Source: an uncultured Dehalococcoidia bacterium (lineage in GTDB: Bacteria > Chloroflexota > Dehalococcoidia > Tepidiformales > Tepidiformaceae). Taken from it: 7,787 bases of DNA. Position numbers and translations under genes: made by a program. The stretch spans positions 1 through 7,787 of the forward strand of contig CALFYR010000564.1 of assembly GCA_937954195.1 (NCBI GenBank), given 5' to 3'. Below, piece by piece: positions 1 to 7,039 of the stretch (its first letter is position 1; every line of letters starts with the position of its first letter). Below the pieces are notes generated by a model. That model searched no databases. It was not told the origin of the DNA and saw nothing but the letters and a program-made list of their open reading frames with translations.

Positions 1-20
1 CCTCTGAACGGAGCGGGCCA

Positions 21-677
21 GTGATTCGCATCCTCCTTGTCGACGACCACGAGATTTTGCGGACGGGCCTGCGGGCGATGTTCGAACTTGAGGACGACAT
101 GGACGTTGTTGGCGAGGCCGGGGACGGCGAGGCGGCGATCGCGGCCGCGCGGTCGTTCGAACCCGACGTGGTGGTGATGGACATCCGCATGGGCGGCGGG
201 ATCGATGGGATCGACGCCTGCCGGGAGATCAAGAGCGGACGAGCCGAGACGGGTGTGCTGATGCTCACGTCGTTCGGGACGGACGAGGCGGTGTTCGCCG
301 CGCTCATGGCCGGCGCCAGCGGGTTCCTGTTGAAGAACACCGGACGAGCCGAGCTGCTGCGCGCGATCCGGCTCATCGCCGAAGGCCAGTCGCTGCTGGA
401 CCCGGCGGTGACCGGGCGCGTGACGAAGAAGCTGGTGGAACTCGCGCAGGGTTCGGGTCCGGATGAGCTTGCGGAGCTTTCGAGCCGCGAACGCGAAGTG
501 CTGGTGTTGGTGGCGAAGGGCATGACGAACCGCGAGATCGCCGCCCAACTCGTCATCTCCGACGCTACCGCACGCAACCACGTGAGCCACATCCTGGAGA
601 AGCTTGGCCTGAGCCGGAGGACCGAGGCGGCGACGCTCGCGGCGCGGCTCGGGCTGCTGGACAGCGCGGAAAGCTAG
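21..677 (+). CDS. NarL/LuxR-family two-component response regulator
   Basis: This is a 218-residue DNA-binding response regulator. It would be phosphorylated by a partner sensor kinase and then act as a transcription factor in the cytoplasm. The N-terminal receiver domain (about residues 1-120) has the acidic pair D8/D9, the expected phospho-acceptor D54 in VVVMDIRM, the switch residue T83 and the conserved K105. The C-terminal LuxR-type helix-turn-helix (about 154-215) opens with SSREREVLVLVAKGMTNREI and carries the typical NHVSHILEKLGL recognition region. The length is normal for the NarL family. The start is GTG at 21, with GGAG at 10-13 seven bases upstream. A TGA at 5-7 could end an upstream kinase gene, but its frame cannot be checked here. 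Family assignment is firm; the target genes are unknown. The next gene begins about 150 bases downstream and may or may not be a target. Confidence 0.95.
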   Translation: MIRILLVDDHEILRTGLRAMFELEDDMDVVGEAGDGEAAIAAARSFEPDVVVMDIRMGGGIDGIDACREIKSGRAETGVLMLTSFGTDEAVFAALMAGASGFLLKNTGRAELLRAIRLIAEGQSLLDPAVTGRVTKKLVELAQGSGPDELAELSSREREVLVLVAKGMTNREIAAQLVISDATARNHVSHILEKLGLSRRTEAATLAARLGLLDSAES

Positions 678-830
678 CACCAGGGACGGGCCGGGGGTGC
701 TCGAAGGGCCTCGACATCCGATTTTGTGAATAGGACATCCGTCCCGTCGAAATGGGACGGTCAACCCTCATGGCGGGAGAGCGGACGCGCCTATCGTTTC
801 CGTCATCACGCCGAATGGGCGGAGGATGAC
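678..830 (+). promoter_or_regulatory. Leader region of the membrane protein gene, with direct repeat and hairpin
   Basis: This non-coding stretch lies between the response regulator and the membrane protein. It holds an 8-bp direct repeat GACATCCG at 713-720 and 734-741, whose copies begin 21 bases apart (two helical turns) and flank an AT-rich patch at 721-733. It also holds a perfect 7-bp inverted repeat, CCGTCCC (739-745) and GGGACGG (754-760), with an 8-base loop. A further GGGACGG lies at 683-689, so CCGTCCC could pair with either copy. No U-run follows the hairpin, so it does not look like a normal intrinsic terminator. A promoter must lie here if the downstream gene has its own transcript, but I see only a weak candidate (TTGTGA at 724-729 and CGAAAT at 748-753). 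Regulatory function is inference. Confidence 0.35.
821..825 (+). promoter_or_regulatory. Ribosome binding site deciding the membrane protein start
   Basis: GGAGG sits five bases before the ATG at 831. It is a near-perfect Shine-Dalgarno and favours 831 over the in-frame GTG at 726, which has no comparable site. The 35 residues that the longer form would add are not protein-like and would run through the hairpin at 739-760. Confidence 0.8.
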
Positions 831-3800
831 ATGGACGACACCTCGATGGTGCCCCGGTACTGCGGGAACTGTGGCGAAATCAGTTATCAGCTGAGTTCGC
901 CGACCTGTCCCGAGTGCACGGCCGAATGGCTCTACACACTGCCGTCGAACCGGATCCCGCCGTATGCGCTGCTGCTGACGGAGCTGGCCGAACTGCGAGC
1001 CCAGAACCGGATCACGCGGCAGACGTATGCGGCAATCCGCAAGATCTACGAAGCGAAGTTGACCGAGATTCGGCCGCCCCGGCGGACCACGCTCGTTCTG
1101 CCGCCAATCGTTGCCGCGACGCCCGAACCACCCGCGCCTGAGCCCGCGGTGGAACCTGTGCTCGCCCGGCCCGCTGCGGCCATCCCTGCCGCACCCGCAC
1201 GGCCCGCGGCTGTGTTCGAAGCCCGCGTGGAACCGCGCCCGGCGGAACCCGTGCAGCCGCGACAAGCGCCGCCCGCTCATCCTCCGTCCGACATCATCAA
1301 TCCTGTGAAAGAGTGGGCGGTGCGCCGCCAGGCAGACCTCCTGCTCTACCTCGGCGCCTTCATGCTCAGCATCTCGGCGCTCATCTTCGTGGACCACCAG
1401 GGAAGCGTGATTAGCGGCCTGACGAAGTCGGCCATCCTCGGCGGCTACACGGTGGCGTTCCTCGCGTTCGGCAGCCTGCTGCGCCGCTGGGAGCGGGTAC
1501 AGGAGGCGGGGCCAGTCTTCGTTGGCCTTGGCGCGCTGCTCACGCCGTTGAACTTCCTCAACCTGTACGCCAGCGTCCTGCGCGATGACGGGGTGCCCCA
1601 GGAATGGGTGTGGCTCATCGGCAGCGGTTCGACCGCCGCCCTTTACGCATTGCTGGCCCTGAAGGATTTCGGCCGGCTGTACTTCGTGCCGGCCACGGCA
1701 GCCGCCGGAGTGGCCTGGGCAAGCCTCGGCGCAACGTTTGGCCTCGAGCCGGAGTGGTTCGGGCCGTGGTTCATGATCGTCGCTGGTTCGCTGCTGCTAG
1801 TGGGCTGGCGGCAGTACCCGGAGAAGTTCGCCTGGTTCGAATGGTCAGCCGGGGTGGTTGCCGTACCGGCCCTGATCTGGACACACGCGTTCACGGCCAT
1901 CGATTCCGAAAACACGGCGGCCCGGGTCGCCCTGCCAGTGGCCTGGGCGATCGTGCTCGGCGTGCTGGCGGCGACAGGTTTTGCATTGCGCCGCCAGCAC
2001 CTGCTGGCGATCGTGCCCATCGCGGCAGCCATGACTGTGGGGTCGGCACTGTGGGCGGCCGACATCCTCGCGTGGGAATGGGTGGGCTTCCTGGTGGCGG
2101 TATGCGGCGTCTCATACCTTGCGATTGGCCACATCGAACCTTCCATGCGCACGTTCTCGCGGTCCGCCGCGCTCGTCGGGGCGCTGGCCGGACTCGCCGC
2201 GGCGCACGCCTCGACCCCGTACGAGGGTTCGAACCCGTGGCAGCTGCCGCTGACCTACGGGCTGCTGCTCGCGGCCGCCATCGGCGACGCAAGGTGGTGG
2301 CGGCCAAGCGGATTGTTCGCGCCGCTGCTGGTAGCTGCCGGCGCAACTTCAACGCTCTGGGCCGCCGGGGTGGCGGTGGAATGGTGGGGCTACCCGTGGG
2401 CGCTGACTGGCCTGGTCCTTGCGGCGACCGCGACGTACTGGCTCCGGGAAGTGGAGTACCGGAACTGGGGCTGGCCGCTCGCGATGGGCTTCACGATGCT
2501 CGCGGCGCTGAGCACCGCCGGCCAGTTCGAACACCCGTGGCACGGGGCTGCCACGCTGGCGCTCACCGCCGGGAGCTTCTTCATTGCCGCGATTCGTTCG
2601 GCCGGTTCCTTCGCGACGCTCTTCGGAAAGACGTCCGAGCGGGCGGCGCGCATCGAACAGCAGGTGCTGGCGAGGCTTGGCGGTTGGTCGGTGCTTGGCG
2701 CGGCGGGTTTCGTTGCCTATGGCGCCGGACTGAACGGCGTCGAAGGTGGCTGGTTGTTCGCCGGCATCGGGCTCATGGCCTGGGCGGCGGTGGCGGTGTT
2801 CCGAGGACGCGTCGCGAACATCGAAGAGGTGCTCGCGCCGATCGGGCTCACGTCCATCCTCGCCGGGGCGCTGGCGGGGCTCCCGGACCAGCTGCACGCG
2901 GCGATGGTCCTCGGCCTTGCCGCCCCGGCCGCGGCGCTCGCCGGCCCGAGGAGCGGGCCGTGGGCCTATGGCTGGCAGGCCGCAGCCCTCGGCATGGGAT
3001 TCGGTGGGCTGGCATTCGCGCACGGATACGAAACGCCGCTCCCACGCGAGACCTGGCAGATCCCTGCCGTCTACGGGCTGGTGCTCGCCGGGTTCGTCAT
3101 CGACGCGGTGTACCGCCGGTACGAGTACTCCATCCTCGCCGTCCCGGCCGTGGCCTGCGCCGCCGTCGCATCGCTGGCGTGGTACTTCGATTGGAACCAG
3201 ATGCACCAGGCCTGGGCGCCGCTCGCGGTGGCCGGGGTCATGGCAGCAGCGACCTACCGGGTGAGCCGCGAGTCGCGCATCGGACGCGTCCTGCCGGCGT
3301 ATGCCAGCGCCCTGGCCGCGGCGCCGCTGCTGTTCCTCGGCTCGTACTTCGATGCGCCCGCCGCGGGCTTCGTGGCCTTCGCCGCGACGGCCGGCGTGTT
3401 GGGGACACTGGGCGTCCGGCGGGCGAAGCCGCTCTCGTGGCTGTTCGGCGCTCCCGATACGAACTCAATCGAACCGCAACTGTGGGTGGTCGCGGGGTAC
3501 GCGTCACTGCTGGCCGCCCTCGGGTTCCTCGCCGATGCCACAGGCCTTTCGCCGGCCAACGGCGCCTGGCTGCTGGCACTTGCGGCGGTTGCCGTGCTCG
3601 CGGCGCCGGCCATTCGGCCCCGGGTCACCGGTGAGCGGCTTGCCACCGCGCTGGCGTGCGGACTTCCCGGCCTGGTGATCGCGCTCATGGCGAGCCTGAC
3701 CCGCGACTGGCAGTCGGCGGTATTCCTGGCTGCCGGCGCCGGTGCGCTCATCGCGAACGCACGCCAGCTCAAGGAACACTGGCTGTACAACGTCGCCGCC

Positions 3801-4709
3801 GTGATGCTGTTCGCGGCCCTCGGCGCGCTCTGGAGCGAGGCCGGGCTTCCTGGCTGGGCGTACGCCCTGGTGGTGGCCGGCATCGGGGTGGTGACCTACG
3901 CGGCGCTCTTCCGAATTCGCGCGAGTGACCACGAACTCCGGAGTATCGCCGACTTCCTCACGGTCGGGATCCCGGTCCTGGCCATCCTTGCGGCCGCGGG
4001 CGCCCTCGCCGCGCGGTCGGCCGATTTCGCCGGCGGCGATTCGATGCTTGCTTCGCCCGAGTGGCTGGCGCTGGCGCTTACCTTTGGCACGGCGGCGATG
4101 CTGGTCGTAACCGAAGGCGTGCTCCGCGCGGGCCGAAGTTACATCTATGCCGGAGCGGCAGGGCTCCTCGGAGCTGTGGAGATGGCCATCGCTTCATTCG
4201 AACCGACGAATGTGCAGGCGTTCACGGTGCCGGTGGCGGTGTATCTGATGGTCCTGGGGTTCGTGATGCGGCACACCACGCCGCTATTCGGGCGGCACAT
4301 GCTGGTGAACGAAGGGCTGTTTGTGCTGGCGACGCTCGTATTCGTGCTGCCGCCGGCGCAACAGAGCTTCGCGCCCGGCGGCGAGTCGTGGGGACTGCTG
4401 GTGCTTGGCGAAGCCATCGCAATCCTGATGCTCGGGCTGGCGTTCGGGCAGCGCTGGCTGACGGTGAGTGGAGTTGTGACCCTGGCCGCGGCTGGCGGAC
4501 GCTACGCGTTTGCAAGCGGCGCCGGCGACATCCCGAACTGGGTGGTTATCGGGCTGGTTGGCCTGCTGCTGCTGGGGCTCGGGACGCTTCTGCTGTTCGA
4601 GCGCGACTGGTGGGACCGCACGCGAGCGCGGCTCGCCGGCTGGTGGCTGGAAGACCTGCCGCACGACCCGCCAATGCCTCCGCCCCCGACGGGCCAACCG
4701 GTGGCCTAA
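831..4709 (+). CDS. Giant multi-pass membrane protein with N-terminal zinc ribbon (DUF2157/SCO7613-like)
   Basis: This 1292-residue integral membrane protein has no known function. Residues 10-30 form a zinc-ribbon-like knuckle with C11, C14, C26 and C29 as CxxC pairs. A short helical segment (about 45-80) and a Pro/Ala-rich linker (about 82-156) follow. From about 168 (QADLLLYLGAFMLSISALIF) to about 1256 I count roughly 35-40 hydrophobic segments, then a short Pro-rich tail. The first membrane block resembles large Chloroflexota and actinobacterial proteins annotated DUF2157 or SCO7613 C-terminal type; this is recognition from memory. The bundle contains diverged internal repeats, for example around P369, P473 and P745, with shared WQ(L/I)P and YGL(L/V)LA motifs in the last two. 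ATG at 831 is chosen for its GGAGG. An in-frame GTG at 726 would add 35 unlikely residues. The gene ends at a hairpin terminator. No catalytic motif is visible; transport, polymer handling or a structural envelope role are all open. Confidence 0.85.
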   Translation: MDDTSMVPRYCGNCGEISYQLSSPTCPECTAEWLYTLPSNRIPPYALLLTELAELRAQNRITRQTYAAIRKIYEAKLTEIRPPRRTTLVLPPIVAATPEPPAPEPAVEPVLARPAAAIPAAPARPAAVFEARVEPRPAEPVQPRQAPPAHPPSDIINPVKEWAVRRQADLLLYLGAFMLSISALIFVDHQGSVISGLTKSAILGGYTVAFLAFGSLLRRWERVQEAGPVFVGLGALLTPLNFLNLYASVLRDDGVPQEWVWLIGSGSTAALYALLALKDFGRLYFVPATAAAGVAWASLGATFGLEPEWFGPWFMIVAGSLLLVGWRQYPEKFAWFEWSAGVVAVPALIWTHAFTAIDSENTAARVALPVAWAIVLGVLAATGFALRRQHLLAIVPIAAAMTVGSALWAADILAWEWVGFLVAVCGVSYLAIGHIEPSMRTFSRSAALVGALAGLAAAHASTPYEGSNPWQLPLTYGLLLAAAIGDARWWRPSGLFAPLLVAAGATSTLWAAGVAVEWWGYPWALTGLVLAATATYWLREVEYRNWGWPLAMGFTMLAALSTAGQFEHPWHGAATLALTAGSFFIAAIRSAGSFATLFGKTSERAARIEQQVLARLGGWSVLGAAGFVAYGAGLNGVEGGWLFAGIGLMAWAAVAVFRGRVANIEEVLAPIGLTSILAGALAGLPDQLHAAMVLGLAAPAAALAGPRSGPWAYGWQAAALGMGFGGLAFAHGYETPLPRETWQIPAVYGLVLAGFVIDAVYRRYEYSILAVPAVACAAVASLAWYFDWNQMHQAWAPLAVAGVMAAATYRVSRESRIGRVLPAYASALAAAPLLFLGSYFDAPAAGFVAFAATAGVLGTLGVRRAKPLSWLFGAPDTNSIEPQLWVVAGYASLLAALGFLADATGLSPANGAWLLALAAVAVLAAPAIRPRVTGERLATALACGLPGLVIALMASLTRDWQSAVFLAAGAGALIANARQLKEHWLYNVAAVMLFAALGALWSEAGLPGWAYALVVAGIGVVTYAALFRIRASDHELRSIADFLTVGIPVLAILAAAGALAARSADFAGGDSMLASPEWLALALTFGTAAMLVVTEGVLRAGRSYIYAGAAGLLGAVEMAIASFEPTNVQAFTVPVAVYLMVLGFVMRHTTPLFGRHMLVNEGLFVLATLVFVLPPAQQSFAPGGESWGLLVLGEAIAILMLGLAFGQRWLTVSGVVTLAAAGGRYAFASGAGDIPNWVVIGLVGLLLLGLGTLLLFERDWWDRTRARLAGWWLEDLPHDPPMPPPPTGQPVA

Positions 4710-4716
4710 CGCCACG

Positions 4717-4741
4717 AAGGCCGGACTAACCGTCCGGCCTT
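4717..4741 (+). terminator. Hairpin terminator between convergent genes
   Basis: AAGGCCGGAC (4717-4726) pairs perfectly with GTCCGGCCTT (4732-4741) around a five-base loop, giving a GC-rich 10-bp stem a few bases after the membrane protein stop. The following T run is short (TTTAT). The structure also lies 24 bases past the stop of the convergent protease gene, so it may end transcription from both sides. Confidence 0.8.
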
Positions 4742-4765
4742 TATGGTGTGTGCTGGATTGGAAAT

Positions 4766-5824
4766 CTACCGGAGGACGACCTGGCTGCGGAAGTTGTTGA
4801 ACGGGTCGCCGTTGCTATCCCAGTTGCCGACCTGCAGTTCGATCGTTTGACCGGCGCTGCGCGAGCGGATGATGTCGCAGAAATCGCCCACCGTGTAGAC
4901 GGGCGTGTTGTCGACCGAGAAGACGAGGTCGCCCCAGACCAGCGGGAAGGGTTCGCCCTGGTCGGCGGGGCTCCCCGGATCGACGCCAGTGATGACGAGA
5001 CCATCGATGTAGGCGAGGTCCCACGAGTAGGCGAGGTCCTCGTAGTTCCGGATGAGCGAGATGCCGATGTAGTCGAGGTTCTCGCCCTCCTGGAGTTGCT
5101 CCGCGACGAACAGGGCTTCGTTGCTGGTGATGGCGTAATTCTCGTTCTGGGAACCGATGGCGTAGAAGGTGTTGAGTCCGATGACTTCGCCGCGCTTGTT
5201 GAAGAGCGGGCCGCCACTGTTGCCCGGGTTAATCGGCGCGGTGTGCTGGATCAGGTCGTCGAAGCCTTCGTATTCGTAGGTGGCGTTGGCGCGGCTGACG
5301 ATACCCTCGGTGACGACGATGTCGTCGCTGCCGGAGAGCGTGCCCGGGAAGCCGAGGGTCACGACGTCCTCGCCGGCCTTCACTTCGTCGCTATCGGCCC
5401 ACACAGCGGGCTCGAATGGACCGCGGTCGACCTCGAGGAGCGCGACGTCATCGCAGGCGCTGAGCGCGACAACGCGGGCCGCGTAGGTCCGGCTGGGGTT
5501 CTCCGGGTCCGCCACCTTGATGGCCCCGGCGCCGATGACGACGTGGGCGTTCGTGAGGATATGTTGCGAGTCCTCCCATACGACGCCGCTGCCGCCGCCA
5601 TCGCCCTGGGGCGTGGTGGTAATGATGTTCACGACCGAAAGGCGGTTCGCCTCGATGATTTCGGCGGTGGAGAGCTCGGGTGGAGTGGTTGGCTCCGGCG
5701 TTTCGCCGCTTTCGGATGTGGCTGTAGCGGTCTGGTCATCGTCGTCGTCATCGCCACCTCCGCCGCAGGCGGCGAGGGCGAGAAGGGCGAAGAGTGCCAT
5801 CAGAAGCAAGAGATAGCGGCGCAT
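4766..5824 (-). CDS. Secreted lipoprotein HtrA/DegP-type trypsin-like serine protease with PDZ-like domain
   Basis: This 352-residue extracytoplasmic protease probably acts in envelope protein quality control. The N-terminus is a lipoprotein signal (MRRY, a Leu-rich core, then lipobox LAAC with C20). An acidic, low-complexity tether follows: four Gly, six Asp, then Thr/Pro/Glu to about residue 50. The trypsin-like domain (about 55-245) has the catalytic triad H94 in TNAHVV, D126 in CDDVALLEV, and S203 in NPGNSGGP. A PDZ-like region follows (about 250-352; ITGVDPGSPAD and WGDLVFSVDNTPV). The length matches single-PDZ HtrA proteins, but the anchor is a lipid rather than a transmembrane helix. 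ATG at 5824 is preceded by GGGGGAG (5829-5835). A good promoter lies upstream, so the gene is probably its own unit. C124 and C316 are the only cysteines besides the lipidated one. The family is firm; DegP, DegQ or DegS equivalence cannot be settled, so no symbol is given. Confidence 0.93.
   Translation of the reverse strand: MRRYLLLLMALFALLALAACGGGGDDDDDDQTATATSESGETPEPTTPPELSTAEIIEANRLSVVNIITTTPQGDGGGSGVVWEDSQHILTNAHVVIGAGAIKVADPENPSRTYAARVVALSACDDVALLEVDRGPFEPAVWADSDEVKAGEDVVTLGFPGTLSGSDDIVVTEGIVSRANATYEYEGFDDLIQHTAPINPGNSGGPLFNKRGEVIGLNTFYAIGSQNENYAITSNEALFVAEQLQEGENLDYIGISLIRNYEDLAYSWDLAYIDGLVITGVDPGSPADQGEPFPLVWGDLVFSVDNTPVYTVGDFCDIIRSRSAGQTIELQVGNWDSNGDPFNNFRSQVVLR
5009..5039 (-). repeat. 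Short in-frame tandem duplication within the protease gene
   Basis: GTAGGCGAGGTCC occurs at 5009-5021 and again at 5027-5039, offset by 18 bases. In the protein it gives two DLAY motifs six residues apart (DLAYSWDLAY, residues 263-272) at the start of the PDZ-like region. It looks like a small slippage duplication that keeps the frame. Confidence 0.7.
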
Positions 5825-5890
5825 GGAGCTCCCCCGAAGACACCCGGGCGCGGCTCAAGTCCCATTGACCGCAGCAGCGGGCTTTGCGCG

Positions 5891-5920
5891 AATGTAGCGC
5901 CGCCCCGGAACCGGTGGCAA
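5891..5920 (-). promoter_or_regulatory. Sigma70-type promoter for the protease gene
   Basis: On the minus strand, TTGCCA (5915-5920) is followed after an 18-base spacer by TACATT (5891-5896). These match the -35 and -10 consensus at five and four of six positions. Transcription would start near 5884 and give a leader of about 60 bases before the ATG at 5824. It lies in the only gap between the protease and the upstream minus-strand gene. Confidence 0.55.
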
Positions 5921-5943
5921 GCGGCTTTACGTGCGGATACGGG

Positions 5944-6651
5944 CTATTCCTGGCCGGCTACGTGGGCCTGCCAGTAGTGATTCGTCTTGGCGACGACGGT
6001 GATCACACTCTTCACCTGGTTCTTCAGTTCGAAGGATTCGTGCGCGGGGACGAAGAGCCGCTCGTCTTCGCAACGGGCGTCGACGTTCTCCAGGATGATT
6101 GACGCGCAAAGCCAGGCAGCCATCTTCTTCGAATGGCAGGTGACGGACAGCCAGCCGGGTTCGGCGCGTTCGCTGAAGAGCCCGGTGGTTTCGAAAATCC
6201 CGCGGCGGATCTCCGCGATCGCGTCGAAGCCTTCGGTCGCCGGACCCTCGAGCACGGCGGAGAGTGACTCATCTTCGCCGCGATGGGGCGGGCCGCCGTA
6301 GAGCGCGAGTTCGCAGAAGTCGGTCCACATCGCCGACCAGTCGGGGCGGCCGTCCTCGCGGAAGGCGAAGGGGGCGCTGCTCATAGAGGCGGTGCGGGAT
6401 TCCGGCGGCGCCACGAACTCTATCCGCCAGGCGTCGGCGCGGCCGGGGAGGGCGCCCAGCGTTTCGACGAGCGGCACGTCATCGGAGATGGCCAGCGCAA
6501 CCGGTTCGCCGATGAAGCCGGAGAACGAGCGGCAAAGCTCGCGGACATCAATGAGGTATTCTTCGTTGAATCCCTGGTGAGCGAACACGGCGAGCGTGGG
6601 GCGCACGACGGGGATGGATGCTTCGGCTGGGGCGGGTTCGCTTTGCGGCAT
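5944..6651 (-). CDS. Soluble protein of unknown function
   Basis: I do not recognise this family. The product is about 235 residues, with no signal peptide and no membrane segment, so it is probably cytoplasmic. After a Pro/Ala/Glu-rich N-terminus comes a region with hydrophobic strands (RPTLAVFAHQGF; EPVALAIS). The C-terminal half looks the most conserved. It has LALYGGPPHRG, then PGWLSVTCHSKKMAAWLCAS, a stretch ending in LFVPAHESFEL, and KSVITVVAKTNHYWQAH near the end. Conserved-looking His, Cys and Trp residues (GGPPHRG, TCHS, NHYW) could form a ligand or metal site, but that is a guess. ATG at 6651 is chosen; an in-frame TTG at 6666 would add five residues. Neither has a clear Shine-Dalgarno. 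A possible promoter (TTGCGT, 18 bases, CAGAAT) would start transcription about at this ATG, suggesting a leaderless message. The gene diverges from the FmdB-type gene. Confidence 0.75.
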   Translation of the reverse strand: MPQSEPAPAEASIPVVRPTLAVFAHQGFNEEYLIDVRELCRSFSGFIGEPVALAISDDVPLVETLGALPGRADAWRIEFVAPPESRTASMSSAPFAFREDGRPDWSAMWTDFCELALYGGPPHRGEDESLSAVLEGPATEGFDAIAEIRRGIFETTGLFSERAEPGWLSVTCHSKKMAAWLCASIILENVDARCEDERLFVPAHESFELKNQVKSVITVVAKTNHYWQAHVAGQE

Positions 6652-6690
6652 GGGAGCATTCTGCAATCATTTGCAATTACAACGCAATGC
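6643..6690. promoter_or_regulatory. Divergent promoter/operator region with nested inverted repeats
   Basis: This AT-rich patch lies between two divergent genes. TGCAA (6662-6666) and TTGCA (6671-6675) form a perfect inverted repeat around four bases, and GCATT (6656-6660) mirrors AATGC (6686-6690). A minus-strand promoter candidate is TTGCGT (6682-6687) with CAGAAT (6658-6663) at an 18-base spacing. A plus-strand candidate is TTGCGG (6643-6648) with AATCAT (6665-6670) at 16 bases. The two overlap each other and the inverted repeats, so one bound regulator could affect both genes. Each promoter match is only moderate. Confidence 0.4.
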
Positions 6691-6713
6691 GGGATGACCC
6701 GCAGGAGAGACGC

Positions 6714-6971
6714 ATGCCGCTCTACGACTACCACTGCGACCGCTGCGACCTGGAGTTCGAGGTTTCGCGCAGCCTGAAGGATTCGGACGTGCCGGCAAGG
6801 TGCCCGATGTGCGACGTCAAGGCTCGCCGCGTGTTCACGGCGCCGATGATGACCTTCACGCGAGGAGCCGCGGCGGAGGCGGCGCCGCCTTCGGTGCCGG
6901 GTGGCGGGGGCAGCAGGTGGTCGCATCACGGCCATAGCCACGGACCGGGATCATCGTCACACACGCACTGA
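6714..6971 (+). CDS. FmdB-family zinc ribbon protein with histidine-rich tail
   Basis: This 85-residue protein matches the small FmdB/CxxC regulatory zinc ribbon family. It opens with the family hallmark MPLYDYHCDRC. C8 and C11 form the first CxxC, C30 and C33 (CPMC) the second, followed by RRVFTAP, so the ribbon covers residues 1-42. The family was named after a putative regulator of formamidase/amidase expression; a general role is not established. The tail is unusual: an Ala/Pro/Gly-rich linker, then SHHGHSHGPGSSSHTH with six histidines at the C-terminus, which could bind nickel, zinc or cobalt. ATG at 6714 is chosen because AGGAGAG (6703-6709) precedes it and the family motif starts there. 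The open frame extends upstream to 6618, but that part overlaps the divergent gene. Confidence 0.9.
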   Translation: MPLYDYHCDRCDLEFEVSRSLKDSDVPARCPMCDVKARRVFTAPMMTFTRGAAAEAAPPSVPGGGGSRWSHHGHSHGPGSSSHTH

Positions 6972-6982
6972 GCGACCTGCCG

Positions 6983-7009
6983 TAAGAACCGGGCCGGCTG
7001 GCGGTCTTA
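6983..7009 (+). terminator. Possible weak terminator hairpin after the FmdB-type gene
   Basis: TAAGA (6983-6987) pairs with TCTTA (7005-7009), and CCG with CGG inside it after a one-base bulge, leaving a GC-rich loop. It sits 12 bases past the stop. There is no long U-run, so termination is uncertain. The stretch could instead be part of the promoter for the gene at 7040. Confidence 0.3.
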
Positions 7010-7039
7010 TCTGCAGTTCCGCACTGGAGAGATGCAGAG

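Noticed and set aside
2349..3206. A 285-codon minus-strand frame inside the membrane protein gene.
   Set aside because: It is rich in Arg, Glu, His and Pro with no recognisable fold, as expected of a GC-rich shadow frame.
1604..3634. A 676-codon open frame overlapping the membrane protein in another frame.
   Set aside because: Its product is Arg/Gly/Ala-rich with no domain-like pattern. High GC suppresses stop codons, and the overlapping frame encodes an obvious membrane protein.
4748..5977. A 409-codon plus-strand frame antisense to the protease.
   Set aside because: It mirrors the protease codons (Val/Asp/Glu-rich, repetitive) and has no family motifs. The minus-strand frame has a full catalytic triad and lipobox.
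6618..6713. An N-terminal extension of the FmdB-type protein.
   Set aside because: It overlaps the divergent gene, lacks family similarity, and the hallmark MPLYDYHC begins exactly at ATG 6714 behind a strong Shine-Dalgarno.
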